From Thelephora terrestris (Eukaryota > Basidiomycota > Agaricomycetes > Thelephorales > Thelephoraceae): a DNA stretch of 64,000 bases. How positions within the stretch are numbered: the first letter of the stretch is position 1; each line of letters begins with the position of its first letter. The DNA lies in NCBI GenBank assembly GCA_015956445.1, contig WIUZ02000007.1, positions 682,001-746,000 on the forward strand, in the 5' to 3' direction. Of the stretch, positions 23,576 through 36,031 are shown one piece after another. The notes beneath the pieces are model-generated. The model did no database searches. It saw nothing but the letters and a program-made list of their open reading frames with translations, and was not told where the DNA came from. The position numbers were made by a program, and so were the translations under genes.

Positions 23576-23715
23576 GTGTTGTCGTGTCCGTCTCGAGTGG
23601 AAGTGGGTAGGGTGTGGTATGGGGACGGAAGGAAATTAGATATCAGTAGACCCGCATTGAACATCACCGTCTTTAGATCCGAATAGATATTGTTCGCTCT
23701 CGCTAGATCCCGGTG

Positions 23716-26457
23716 TGAATGCAAGATCTATTTTGATCTACTATAATCTATTCAAATCTAACCGTACAAATGAGACCATTAAACATTGCTACGATTAGAA
23801 ACTAATGGACCGAATCTAAGTAATGTGCCGTTTGCGCGAGCCAGGACGATTGTTATCCAATCCGGTCAACTACTGGGGACCGGCAACCCGCCTTGGCCAC
23901 GCGTGCTCATTTGAAATTGGCTCCCCAGTGAGACATCCTCTGGTCAATTTTCCAACCCATCCAAACTGCGTGCGTCGGATTAGATATACGGAAATACTAT
24001 GTGGCGTGGCCGTGCATCGATTCATGGTTTGAATTTTTTATGAAGGCAATACCCTGTGTGAAAATATCATACTGTTGGTCACCAAAGGGCTACCCATAAT
24101 CAAGTGTTGGGGTGCTATAGGCGTCGAATCTTGCCATAGTCTGGGTGGTCGAATGCCACACCCCGCACTGCACTCGACGATGTTAACGTATCTCACATCA
24201 GTCTCGAGTTACACGGTCTTTATCCTCATAGTCCCTTATATCCAAGTTACGGCCGCTGCGTTCAAGGGAGAACTGTGGCGCACACCCCTGTTAGGTGGAG
24301 TTGCCTCACTCGATTCGATCGCTGATATTCACAAAAAACCTCAATTTCTGGCAATCAAGGTACTTTTCTCTTGGAGCGCAACCATGAAATTGAAGTTTGC
24401 TATGTCTCCTCATGCTCTATGTTTTTAAAGTGGGTGTGGTGTGTGGCAGTCCACAGAAATTTAATTTCGAAAGATGGGCAACGAACTGAGTGTGTGGGAA
24501 AGTCCGCACGGAATCAATTTTTGGCAGAGGGTTGCCGGTCCCCACAACTACCCGATCAAATTCGAACGGGTTCGCCCGGGTTCGACCGGTTTTTCACTGG
24601 GCGTCATATCCGGTGTTGTAGTCTCACCGGAAAACCGCAATGTCGAACATCCGGGTGACATAAAGTCTTCCCGTATGTCTTGCCCTCGGACTTTCTTCGT
24701 AATCAAGTTTCCAGCTGCGCTCTCGGGGGTTTCTGATGTGCGAACGCTTCCAATCTCACGCCACCGGCCCTTCAATGTCAATCGTTCTCGTATAAGGCCA
24801 TGTGGACTGTCCTCATCTTATTGTTTGGACTGTCTGGGTATTCCATAATATTGGAATGGTTTCGACCGAAGCAGGTTCCTCGCCCCAACCACCTGATTGA
24901 TCGATATGGATGGCGCACGGAAAAGGGAGACTGAGCCTGGGCTCTGCGAAGACGCTCCTACAAACGCGTTCGGCACGCTTTTCCCTGTGTTTGGCTGTTG
25001 GCAGCATCTGCTGCTATAATTTATACCAGAACCCCATTATCGGAACTATTGTGGTAGTGGTCAGCTGAGTGACTTTTGTCTGGGTTGTGTCTGATGGAGA
25101 ACGGATGGAATGTCTTACACGACTCGAGGTTGACAGCGCCAACGAGCACATCTAGCCTGCGATGATCGACAGCGAGCGATGCGAGGTGAGGCTCCTCTCC
25201 AAGACCCAAGGGAGGCGCAAGCAAAGTGAGAAACCCTCTCGATCCTCTGAACCTCGCCATTGTCCTCGTCCTCTCAACAGAGCCAGGAAGTTCCTTATGT
25301 TCACTGCCTTAGATACTGACCCGCGCCGACGGCCCGAACAGAAAATCGATTGAAGGGAAGGTGTCTGGGAGTCTGACAAGTTCTGTTCGGACGCCCCTCT
25401 CGCGAGCTGTGGGTTCTAATTGAAGAAATCTGGGGTCACGCCACAATCACATCCGGGTGAGACGTCTGGATCGGAAAATAGACAACGTTCGTTCGTGAGT
25501 CAACGCGAGCCTCGGCCTTGAGCTCGGAACCCAAGTTCTTTCGGTCCGAGGTGTCCCCGGATCACTGTGCAGTTACTGGTCACCGGTCGTCGATTCGTTG
25601 GGGTATTGATGTCAAGGCTTGCTCGGGTTCTTAGCAAACATATCGCCTTCGTACACTCGCCCCAAGCCTGGACCCAGTGGCTCACCCCGTTAGCCGATCC
25701 GATCGTTGATCAGACCTCCCAACGACAGACGTCTATAACAGAAGTCACACGCGTCCTCTGCTCCGAAGGTATGCCGAGAGACACGACTTCCATAAGTTCT
25801 TGGATATCTCGCGCAGATCTTGTCTTGTTCCAAGAATGAGGCCAACCACGCAGCGCCCTCGGTCCCCCAATGCAACTTTCTGGGGTTCGTCTTCTTAGTG
25901 CGTAATTGTCAGGGTAGCAACAAAAATGGGTTCAATTACCTGCCACCACTCACAGAAATCCTACGCGGCGGGTCTGAATTGTTTATTGCCCTCTCACGGG
26001 ATCCACGATCGGTACAGGGTGTTCTGCGATGACCCGAGAACCGCTTTCGCGACCCGAGGCTTGCGTTTTCTGTGTCCAAATTTGTTTTCCAAGCAACACT
26101 CATCATTGGATATCGAGCTATTTCTCATAGATGCAGGCTGCTGTCAGTACTTCTGGGATCGAAGAATAGGACGCCGATGAGCATTCGACTAAACCTCGCA
26201 ATGGGTAAGTGTGGCATGGGAATTCTGCCTCTGTACAATAAGTAAGCATAAAGACAGAACGTGTGGTCAAATGATACACGGCATATCAGCAACGAACAGC
26301 AGATCGATACGCACAAGGCAACACACAAACACAGAGGGTCATTTGGTATGATAAAGAATGGGTTTGAGAGAAACAGAGAGTGAACGACATATCCTGAGAA
26401 GTCATAGTTCAGCTCGTTCCGCACATGACGCGGGGACAGCTTCAGAATGGAACAGAG
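23716..26457. other. Intergenic with dispersed repeat
   Basis: No gene supported. 24,500-25,520 is the second copy of the dispersed repeat. The 23,716-24,500 and 25,520-26,457 parts hold only short open frames without recognisable products. Confidence 0.5.
24500..25520. repeat. Dispersed degenerate repeat, copy at 25 kb
   Basis: Partner of 11,990-12,960, same orientation and order of shared tracts. It lies next to the NTPase/TPR gene rather than a TenA-like gene, so the repeat is mobile or segmentally duplicated and not simply array flank. Confidence 0.65.
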
Positions 26458-29239
26458 TCAGCCACGGAGAAGCAGCGTTGCGTAACCAAAAAAAATCTCA
26501 CGAAGGATATCTGGTTCGCTCGAGGGAGACCGACTCCTCATCGACATCGCTCGTTCTATCCGCCGGAGGAGATTGTCACAGCGCCCTGCATCCTGCGCTA
26601 CCCCGAGCTTTTCATAAATCCCGAGCGCGGCCAAAGCTTCGGATCTTGCATCTTCTAGCCTGCGCTGCCGGCACCAGATCCGAGCCTGCATCTCCATAGC
26701 GCGACCCAGGTGGTGCACGTGGTCGACCGTGTGCGATTTGGCTCGTTGGGCGTGAAGGTTTGCGCTGTCAAAATCTTTTCGGGTGTGAAACAGACTTGCC
26801 AGGTCGTAATGAATCGAAAATAGTTCAGTCCGCCAACAAAAGGGAGACGCGATTCCGAGGGCCGTCTCAAGATGGTAAATGGCTTTCTTCTTCTCTCCCT
26901 TGGAACGGTAGATCTCACCAAGAACGCGGTGAGATTTGCAGAGCGAATATTCTTCACCTCTCTCCGGAAGAAAACGGATCGGTTGCGATGCGGCGTCCTC
27001 TGCAGCATCGAGTTGATCGTCGTATAGCAACAGCTGGGCGAGGCTATGCAAACTCTCCGCCTGTCCCACCATGTCACCGAGCCGTTTGTACATTTCCAGC
27101 GCCTTCTCTGCCTGTTCGATCCCTTCCTTGCGGAGTCCCAGCATCAGATGTACACTAGCTAGGGTCCTTAATGCTCTAGCCACCCGAGAGACATCTCCCC
27201 ACTCTCTCTCGAGTGTTAGAGCGTGAGCGAGGACAGCCTTTGCGTCGACGTAATTTCCAACCAATCCCAACAACCGTGCAAGCTCGAACAAGCATCGTGG
27301 CTTGGAGCGATGGTCGTCGGGAAGACCTTCGATCTTCGACCTCAACGCTGTCTGTTGTGGCTTGTGCCAATAGAGGTGCTCCATGAACTTTGCACAAGAA
27401 TCCCAGACGTTGGAAGCGCCCGTGTTAACCGAGGTGAAAACATCGAGTAGGTGCTCAACGTTCACGTCCTCCGACTTGATCCACTCTGCTTCCACAAATT
27501 CGCCCTCGTTGGGAGAGAGGTGAACCGACAGCCGGGTGAGGTAACGCTCCTTGACCGCACAGAGAAATGGGGATGACTGGGGATCTTGAGGAGAGAGATA
27601 ATCTCGAATTGGTGCCAACATCGTGACGAAGCCGTTGCTTCGGTGCGCCAAAGAAAGAACACAGAACTTGTCAAAGATGTTCTTTCTATCGGGGATGGTT
27701 GGAAAGAGCCAGTCAAGGTTCTTCTCGGCTACTCCTTGTGGGAAGAAAGCAACCACTCCAAGGAGGCCTCGGGTGATCGGGTCAAGATTGCGAAATGTGG
27801 GAGAGGCGAGGGATAATTCGATAGTTGCTGCCAAACTTTCATTGTGATCCGTCCGAAGCACCTGCGCGCGGTGTTCGTACCACTCCTTGGTCAGTCGATC
27901 GGGGTCCCACATGTTGTGAGAAGCGGTGGTGGCGAGTAGCGTTATCGAAAGGGGATGGAAATCTAAGCAGCGGAGAAGGATGTCGATGTGGTTATATCGC
28001 TCCTCATCGCCGTAAATACCGTAGAAGATCTCGCACGCTGCCTCCATCGACAGTGTTGGAATCCGCGGACGTTTGCAATTCCGGGGAACCGTTGTGATGC
28101 GGGAAGTGATACAAACGCATACGGTCTCGAACTGACACAACTCCTCCACGGCGGCATAGATCTCTTGGCTATTTGGTCCTTGTGGATCGAGAATGGAGTC
28201 AGCGTTGTCAAGGACTATGATCATCTTCTTGGTAGAAAGGAGGGGGCGTAGGGGTGCTAGACCGTCAGGGTTTTCGACCCCTGCACCGATGACCTTGGAG
28301 AGACGGGCGAGGAAGTGAAGATGCGAAGCCGGGAACTGATCACAACGAATGAATCGACGATTCACGCCAAACCGTTCCTTGATACGATCGTGGTGGAGGA
28401 CTGTGAGGGCTATGGAAGTTTTCCCGATCCCCCCTGCGCCAATGAGAGCAATGGGCGTAAAGTTTTCTCCGAGACGGACGATCTTCTCAATCAAATTATC
28501 GCGTCCGAAAAAGGCTCTTGGTGCTGGAGGAGGTAATTCACCAGGTATGCCAGCTTCGAGTATGATAGACTGAATTCACCAGCATGTCAGATCACTGACC
28601 GGGTTGAGGCCTGCTACTCACTTGGAGATCGACAGCTGCTTCCCGAGTCTCATCCAGGCAATCAAGTAGATCCTTGGTATCCTCGGTAGTTTCTACGTTT
28701 CTCATGCTCTCGATCCGAACACGCAAGTCTTGGAGCGTTTCATTGATTTTTTCCAAAACCCTGGAGAGGATTCAATGAGAGATCAAACGAGAGGGGCCAA
28801 ATCTACTGACCTGCATGCAGCATTGCTTCGCATTGGCTGAAGCCCGCGTGGCGTATCCCCACAATCCACCCATAAGCCCAACCTGCCTAGCTCCTTCAAC
28901 AAAGCTTCGAATTTCTCTTTTATTTCGGACGACTCCTGCCGTAAAATTAGGCCAGTGCCTCGCGCAGGGGGAAAGAATCTCACCTCGAACAGCTCCCGGG
29001 CAATGTGCTTGTATTGCCGAGTAATTTATCAGTCACGAAGCCTGAGGCTAAACTTCTCAGGGAGCGTACTCACCTTCAGTCCCCTGATCCCATCGTGTAT
29101 TGACTGTTCAGCCGACCTCTGTTCCTGCCATGTCAACACCAGATCAGACGCTGCGGGGTCTACTCACTGGCGTTTGGAGGGAATTTTGAAGACCGGCGCC
29201 CCCGCTTGGGCCCGAAGTCCCTCGAGAGAAGGTAGACAT
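26458..29239 (-). CDS. STAND-type P-loop NTPase with C-terminal TPR repeats (fungal NLR-like)
   Basis: 840-aa predicted signal-transduction NTPase of the NACHT/NB-ARC (STAND) class; fungal members act in self/non-self recognition or stress signalling, but the partner here is unknown. Exons (minus): 29239-29168, 29124-29074, 29007-28984, 28935-28811, 28760-28622, 28569-26458; all GT-AG and in phase. N-terminus MSTFSRGTSGPSGG, then a helical region of about 110 residues (KEKFEALLKELGR; VLEKINETLQDLRVRIESM). A linker PPPAPRAFFGRD leads into the NTPase: Walker A GAGGIGKT (181-188), Walker B MIIVLD (253-258), sensor-like CITSR (about 290-294). From about residue 520 there are TPR-like helices (LFELARLLG, LGDMVGQAESLHSLAQLLL, AIYHLETALGIA). 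A decayed paralogue lies at 33.4-35.5 kb. The start was chosen for its ATG and splice phase. Confidence 0.82.
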
Positions 29240-29779
29240 GAGCTTGCTGTTAGCTGTTGAGTGGGGTCTCTAGAAAGAGGGGATGCTGTGGAAGGCGGCG
29301 CTGAAGCCGGAAAATCTCTATCCGTTGCGCGTCTCCATTTCAATTCAGCAAGCCTTGAATCCGGCGCCGTGAACATCGCAGAGAGTGAACGGACACGTGT
29401 CGGTGGGGTTCAAGACGATATGAGGGGCGACTGGGGGAACGATGAGCTTCCCAAATGAGAATAGGGCTGTTAGACTTGAGGGAATTCGAGGGAACGAGGT
29501 GACAAGTGCATGAATCAGTAAGTACCAAGCTGAAGCGCGCAGCGAGCTCATTGAGTGGGAATGCCTGGCAGGTTTTTCTCACGTTCTCTCCTCTTCTCCA
29601 TGCAACTCCAAGCGTTACAGTGTCAGATCTCCATTCTGACAGAATAGATTCTCGGGCGTACTTCGGTTCCCCGCTTGTGAGAGTTCAATCCACCCTCTGT
29701 TCTCCCAGGCCTATCGATTATCTTTCAAGGTCGTATCCAGACCTTGGGTGTTCCTGGGGTCTCAACTCTGCCAGCCGCC

Positions 29780-30265
29780 TCAACCTATACGATGTGCTGA
29801 CACGGAAAGAGATGCTGCGCGGTCTGGTTGATCAAACGAGCTATGTTGCAAGACTGGGAACTTCTCAAGCCTGATCCCTGGATCTAGAATTTGAGAAGGT
29901 GGATCGCTATCCGATCGACTTGAGCGTACAAAGACCAACACCAGCTCCTGTTGTGCTGTTTCGGCGAACAAAGCCTTTGAGACCGAAAACGCGTGGTCAT
30001 TGTCACTGGCGACGTTGTGACAGATCGGGATATTCTCAGGCGCTCCAATGTAAATAGAACGATTTATAGGGGCGTGCCATTGCCGACGCTTTCCATCAGA
30101 CACCGGAGAAAACCCGCGCTTCGGTGAGAAGTTTGAGCGGGCACCACGACGCGACGACGACTTCATCGCGATGTGCGGATTCGGTTCAACGTCAAGAGCT
30201 GGCGGCGTTTCACTTGGGCGGTGTAAGTCGCGTTCGAATAAATAGGAACGTCGGGGGGCGGACAT
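29780..30265 (-). CDS. Hypothetical 161-aa open frame, unsure
   Basis: Uninterrupted frame from an ATG at 30,265 (MSAPRRSYLFERD), basic and Ser/Arg-rich with no domain I recognise; the frame extends upstream without a stop to 30,526. It lies divergently, about 290 bp from the GH16 gene start, and could equally be chance. Kept only because of its length in an otherwise empty interval (29,240-30,555). Confidence 0.2.
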   Translation of the reverse strand: MSAPRRSYLFERDLHRPSETPPALDVEPNPHIAMKSSSRRGARSNFSPKRGFSPVSDGKRRQWHAPINRSIYIGAPENIPICHNVASDNDHAFSVSKALFAETAQQELVLVFVRSSRSDSDPPSQILDPGIRLEKFPVLQHSSFDQPDRAASLSVSAHRIG

Positions 30266-30555
30266 GGACCGTCGGTAAGCGTAGGTTACGGTGAGAAAAT
30301 TGAGTCTGGGCTCAGGTACGCCGCTTGATTTTTGGGCTGCGGATGCCCTCGGCTCCCTCGTTCGCTTACGCTCGGCTTGATGCAGATCAATGTCCGTCCA
30401 AATGCATGCTAACGCCCATGCGCTCAAAGGTAAGAACGGCACCACCGATATGGTATTTAGGTTCATTTGGAGCGCACAGAGGCCGTCCCTCGCCTTTTCT
30501 TTTCTCTTTCGCTCCCTGTCTCTCATACCCCCTTCAACTCACGTAGTGCACAAAA

Positions 30556-31993
30556 ATGAAGCTATTGACTTTCTTTTTAATCTCCCTCCTTCCTCTTCTC
30601 TCCCTCGCTCGTTTCAACAACCGCCTCAGCCGTCAACAATCCGACTCAAGACGCGGCAATGTCGCAAGGGGCACCACCTACATGCTGCAGACTCAGCATC
30701 AAGGCCAAAACTTCTTCGAGTGAGTCACGTCTCATACCTGTCGCGTTTATCAAGGCTCATGGTCCTGGTTTTCGCTAGTGACTGGGATTTCTTCACTGGC
30801 CCTGATCCCACCAACGGAAACGTCCAATACGAGTCGCAAGCAAATGCCCAGGACCTCGCATATGTTCAACCTGATGGTACCGCTGTCTTGAAAGTTGACA
30901 ACCAGAGCTATGTCCCTCCTGGTGGTAACCGTAGATCGTAAGTTACCCGGTTACACTCGTCTCTTGTCAGGGACTGAACATATCCTCTCAACAGCGTCCG
31001 GATCACCAGCAAAGAGACATACAACGGCGGTCTCTTCATCGCTGATTTTTGGCAGTTCGCTACCGGACAGACTGTGTGGCCTGCCTTCTGGAGTGAGTAG
31101 ATTTAACCTTGGCCATCCAGAGTTCCAATGCTAACCACCTTACCCCTTTGCATAGCTGTCGGGTTAGTTCGTCTCTCTCCTTCCTTTTCGATGCATAATC
31201 TGAAACCTCGGCCTTGATCGCGCAGTCCTTCATGGCCAAATGGCGGAGAGGTAGGACAACTTCTATTTTCTGCCATTGCATCAATACCAGGGCTCATCCA
31301 AAACCGAACAACTCCATCAGATCGATATTGTCGAGTACGTGAACACGGCAACGGTCAATCAATACACGCTCCACACTGGTACCGGGGGGAACTGCCAATT
31401 AAACCCCAACGCCAACAGCACATATAGGAGCGACGGCGGTTCTCAGCCACAGAGTTACCTCGGTACTACCCTCGGTACCCAGTGCATGAGCTCGAACGGT
31501 AACAACGCCGGCTGTGCCGTGTCCGATTTCCAAGGGAGTGCCGGCAGTCCGTTCAACGCAGGGGGCGGTGGAGTTTTCGCCATGCTCTGGGACAACTCTC
31601 AGATCTCCCTCTGGAGGTTTGACCGAAACCAGATCCCTCAAGATATCCAGAATGGAAATCCCAATCCTGATGGTTGGGGGGTCCCCATGGCTTACTGGTC
31701 CAGCCAGAGCTGCGATATCGCCAACGCCTTCCAGGACCACAGCAGTGCGTCGGATCTTTATCGCTAATTAGAGTTTCTGAACAGGGTCGGTTTTCAGTTG
31801 TCATCAATATTTCCATCTGCGGTGACTGGGCCGGTTCTGCCTACAACGGCGGTGGCTCCTGCTCTGATGCGGTCTCCAACGCTGCCAACTACAACAGTGC
31901 GGACCTCCTCTCGTTCGACTTGGACGTGTGCTAACTATAGCCTCAGACGCTCAGACCAAGATCAACTATATCTCGGTCTACCAGAAGGCTTGA
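30556..31993 (+). CDS. Secreted GH16 endo-beta-1,3(4)-glucanase (laminarinase type)
   Basis: 340-aa glycoside hydrolase family 16 enzyme that would cut beta-1,3 (or mixed beta-1,3/1,4) glucans in the wall or medium. Exons: 30556-30719, 30779-30937, 30995-31092, 31156-31162, 31226-31250, 31321-31744, 31798-31896, 31947-31993, all GT-AG. Signal peptide MKLLTFFLISLLPLLSLA. The mature part has FDDWDFFTGPDPTNG, SKETYNGGLFIADF, the catalytic motif GGEIDIVEYVN with E151, D153 and E156 built across an intron, and cysteine-bearing C-terminal parts (CGDWAG...), ending TKINYISVYQKA as in laminarinases. Exon 4 is only 7 bp and exon 5 is 25 bp. The last intron (31,897-31,946) is needed: without it the protein would stop early and lose the terminal strand. 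Tightly placed between the two NTPase paralogues. Confidence 0.9.
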
Positions 31994-33353
31994 GCCACAA
32001 GTGGGCTCGTCGTCTCTATTCATTTTTCGCGGCCAGGGCGCCGCATCTAAAGGAAAATTACTCGACCCGACGCCTGGGTCATTCATTCATTCAATTGTAC
32101 ATACCCCTCAATCGGTTACGAAACCTCTCTCTGGAGAGAGCAGCCGCTGGGTTGTGTCATTTTTTTGGGATTAGGTATCGCTTGTCTCCCGACTCCTTGA
32201 TTCTGGGGTCGTCGTTGTACATGTTCTCTGGGGAGAAGGGAGATCAGGAACCTCCTTTCCCCCTCGACTTGGCCTGCTCGTCTCTTCTGACTTTCACTCT
32301 GCTTCTTATGCCGGACTTTTGATACCCACACGCAAAACACAACGTCGACGTTGTTTGCCCGCTAGTTTTCCAGCCAATACCTAATCCACGCTTATGTCGC
32401 TACATATATACAATGTGGATCATTGTTTACGCTTAGCTTTTACTTGCATGATAGTACCTGTATGATCTCGAAGCAATACATCTTTCCCGGTTTTAAACGG
32501 AGCCACGAACCCGAATGCCGCGAGGCTACCACCGATCAAACAGTTAACTGATCTCACTCTCGATCCGTCAACTCCCGTTTTATTTCCCCCTGCGATAATT
32601 TTCAACCATCTCTTGGACGTCGTCTTCGTCCCGGTTCAACGTTAACATTCGATGCGATGACTGGTCTCATCTCTCGCTATCGCTCGTTTTCTTCCTACAG
32701 GGGTGGGACCGCTCACCAGCAGCGTCACAGCTTGAACGTGTATTAGCTTTTGCCCCAGGCTCACCAGTGACAACCGGCTGGTGGAACACTCGGGCTCGTG
32801 GGTGGGAATAAGAGGTGGTATCGAAGGAGGCGCCAGCGTTGATTTGTTGTACCCGACCACACCGTCTCTCCTGGAGCATCCACTAGCTAAGCTGGGACCA
32901 GGGGCCATCTAGTCACGTGTGAAACCGATTCAGTCGGGTCCTCAACTCCTCACACTGCGCAGGAGAACCACTGAACCTGGAATGGACCGTCCATACATCA
33001 GATACCCCGTCGAACCAGCGGGATAAGGACATGGGCAGAACGCCTTTTGACCACTGGAATTTCTTCCAAACGCACAAAGAATATGCATCATGGGTGCTGA
33101 CCGCTGGGAGAGCGTGTAGCCGAGCGATACATGATTCATATCGCCAACAAACAATGACGCACGGGAAAATGTGTAGATACAAGAGGTCGATTGTTATCCT
33201 AGAGAACGTGCTTTGGAAAAAGAGAGCGGACGGCGTTGCGTTCAGCAATGAAATACCCGTCCGGATCCTTCGGCGGGGTCTTGGGAGAGTCCTGTCTGGA
33301 TGCCGGTAAAGAATCGGGTGTCGCAGGGCCATCGTCTTTCAGATAGGAGAGAG
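31994..33353. other. Intergenic
   Basis: 3' flank of the GH16 gene and 3' flank of the decayed NTPase gene. Only short open frames without recognisable products; nothing else seen. Confidence 0.5.
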
Positions 33354-35472
33354 TCAGCATGGATGGGAAGTACCATCATGGTCAGAAAACTCACCGGAAC
33401 ATCTTTCCTCTGGGAAAATCTTCGTTTCGATCGATTTTTCAATCTGTCGCAGGAGTTTTCTGCAGTTCCCTATATCTCGCTCTGCCTTAAGCTTCTCATA
33501 GACCTCGAGTCCGCGCAAAGCCTCGCATCTTGACTCCTCCGCCCTGTGTTGCCGATACCAAATCCAAGCCTGCATCTCCATCGCAAGACCCAAGTCGTGC
33601 GCATCGTCAACCGTGTGCGATTTTGCTAGTTCGATGTGGGCAACTGCATAGTTGAAGGTAGAGTCGATACAAAACAGCTTGGCCAGGGAATAATGAGCCG
33701 AAAACAGTTCACTTCGCCAACCGAAAGGGGCTGCGATCACGAGGGCCATCGAGAGATGGTGAATGGCATCCACTGTCTTCGTCTTCCCCATGGCATCGTA
33801 TACCACGCCAAGAACGCGGTGGGATCTGCAGAGTAGGTATTCTTCACCTGTCTTCGGTAGGAAATCGATGGGCCGTAAGGCGTGATCTTCTGCAGCATCG
33901 AGCTGATCATCGCGAAGCAACAGCCAGGCGAGGTTATGTAAACACCTCGCTCGCCCCGCCACGTCCCCGAAACTTTCATACCCTTCCAATCCTTCCTCTG
34001 CCTGTTGAATCCCTTCCTTGTGGAGTCCCACCAGCCAGACAGAGACCTCAATATTTGAGCCACTTGAAAGTAGTCCTCCGTCTCACTCGAAAAGGTCAAG
34101 GCATGAGTGAGGATTTGTTTTTGCTCTGCGTGATTTCCAACCGATCCGAACAACTGTGAGAGCTCGAATGAACATCGTGGCTTGGAGGGATGACTGTCGG
34201 GGAGGCCTTCGATCTTCGACCCCAACGCCGTATGTCGCGGTTTGTGCCAAAAGAGGTGCTCCATAAACTTTGCACAGGTATTCCAGACGTTGAACGCGCC
34301 CGTGTTGACCGAGGTGAAAACATCGTGTAGGTGCTCAACGTTTACGCCTTCCAGCTTGATCCACTCTGCTTCTGCGAATCCAGGTCGGCCAGGATAAAGA
34401 TCGACCGACAACCGGGTGAAGTAACAATCCTTAGTTGCACAGAGGAACGAAGATGATTTGGGATCTTGGGGAGAGAGATAGTCTCGAAGTGGTGCCAACA
34501 TCGTGATGGAGCCGTTGTTTCGGTATGCAAGGGAAAGAACACAGAACTTGTCGAAGATGTTCTGTCCGTCGGGTATAGTGGGGAAGAACCATTTGAGGTT
34601 CTTCTCGTCCACCCCTTGCGGGTAGAAAGCGACCACTCCAAGGAGGTCACGGGCATTCGGGCCAAGTTTGCGGAAAGTAGGGGAAGTGAGTGACAATTCG
34701 ATGGTTGCCGCCAGGCTATCGTTGTGATCCATCTTCAGCACCTGCGAGCGGTGTTCGCCCCACTCCTCGGTCAGTCGATCGTAACTCCACTTGTTGTCGG
34801 ATGCGACGGTAGCGAGTAGCGTTATAGAGAACGCATGAAAATCCAAGCGCTGGAGAAGGTCGTCGATGATGGTAGACCGCTCGCCATCCCCGTAGATGCT
34901 GTAGAAGATGCCACGTGCAGCCTCCATTGTCGATGTGGGGATTTCTAATCGCCTGCAGTGCGGGGGGACAGTGGAAATCCGGGAGGTGATACATAGGCAG
35001 ATGTTGTTTAAGTCACTCAGCTCCTTCACGATGGCGTATATTGCTCGTGCATCAGTTTCGTGAGGGTCGAGGATGGACTCAACGTTGTCGAGGATTATGA
35101 GCATTTGCTGAGAGGAAAGAAGGGGCCGCAGGGATGCCAGGTCCTCAGGGGTTTCAACCCCAGCACCGACGACCTTGGACAGACGAGCGAGGAAATTGGC
35201 ACGCGAAACAGGGGGCCGGTCGCATGAAATAAAACGGGGTTAGCTCCAAATTTTTTCTTGATGCGTTTGTCGTGGAGGACAGCGAGAGCAAGCGATGTCT
35301 TCCCAATCCCCCCTGCTCCAATGAGGGCGATGAACTCGAGCTTTTCGGCACGGCTGACGATTTCATCGACCAAGCCATCGCGTCCGAAAAAGGCCTTTGG
35401 CGCAGAGGGAGGTAAATCTCCGGAAGAGATGCTATGAGTACGTGAGACTATGGACCTCATTAAAGTTTTCAT
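33354..35472 (-). pseudogene. Decayed paralogue of the STAND NTPase/TPR gene
   Basis: Follows the gene at 26.5-29.2 kb almost residue by residue through linker (PPSAPKAFFGRDG), Walker A (GAGGIGKT), Walker B (MLIILDNVESIL), CITSR and the TPR part, down to LLRQIEKSIETK near the C-terminus. The frame is broken twice: near 35,230-35,240, just after KKKFGAN, and near 34,030-34,045, at the start of the TPR part (LHKEGIQQAEEGLE resumes in another frame). Both could be sequencing errors, but the second also lacks about two codons, so decay is more likely. The N-terminal helical exons of the paralogue are not found; upstream sequence (35,500-35,660, minus) offers a different helical stretch, EIRQALEQRHRDVLWALRD. 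The whole NTPase part is otherwise open, so the loss is recent. Confidence 0.7.
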
Positions 35473-36031
35473 TGCTAACCGGACTTGGGTTTATGCGATA
35501 GTTAGGATCCGTTTGTCAGTGGGGAGGAAGCCGCGCTTACCGGGTGATCATGTTGTCGGTGAGCATCCCTCAGAGCCCACAACACGTCTCGATGGCGCTG
35601 TTCAAGTGCCTGGCGGATTTCAATACTCAACTCGGTCTGAAGGATGTTGTCAGCGAATGCTAAACTACACCAACTGAACATACAGCCAAAGGGTCGAGTA
35701 CAGGACAAGCAAGCCAATCCGGACTGCACAGTGACTCGGACAATCGATAGATCGGTGATGTCGAAGTCGGTCGCACCGAACAACCTCGAGCGCGAGGTAC
35801 AGAGTAAGACGGCGTGGGATTTGCCACTGAAAGAGCATGAGAAAGGGAAGGCGAAACACGGTACCCAGCTTTCGTCAATCTACAAGGCACGCAGGAATCG
35901 GAAGCGAGAACGGGAACAGGCAGATCGGGGACAAGGTTCTCATAAGATTACTTGCAAATCGCATCTCAGGTTCCGTTAATGCAAGAAAATATTCATTCGA
36001 TGCGGTAAATAAGGCCAAGGGTCACGTCGGA
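35473..36031. other. Upstream region of the decayed NTPase gene
   Basis: May hold one or more 5' exons of the decayed gene on the minus strand (helical stretch at 35,500-35,660 followed by a GTAAG-type donor), but splice links could not be fixed. Confidence 0.35.

Larger units (their letters stand above)
15770..23715 (+). mobile_element. CACTA/EnSpm-like DNA transposon with Tnp2 transposase and companion gene
   Basis: Holds a Tnp2-type transposase gene (16,011-20,917) and a second multi-exon gene (21,115 to about 23,575) in the same direction, the pair usual for this superfamily in agaricomycetes. The exact ends are not resolved: no CACT-type terminus was seen. The word ACCGGGATCTAG at 15,773-15,784 recurs inverted at 23,703-23,714 and may be terminal or subterminal; I used it for the limits. 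A 1.4 kb LTR-like element is inserted in the transposase. Two nonsense codons mean this copy is probably not autonomous. Confidence 0.7.
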
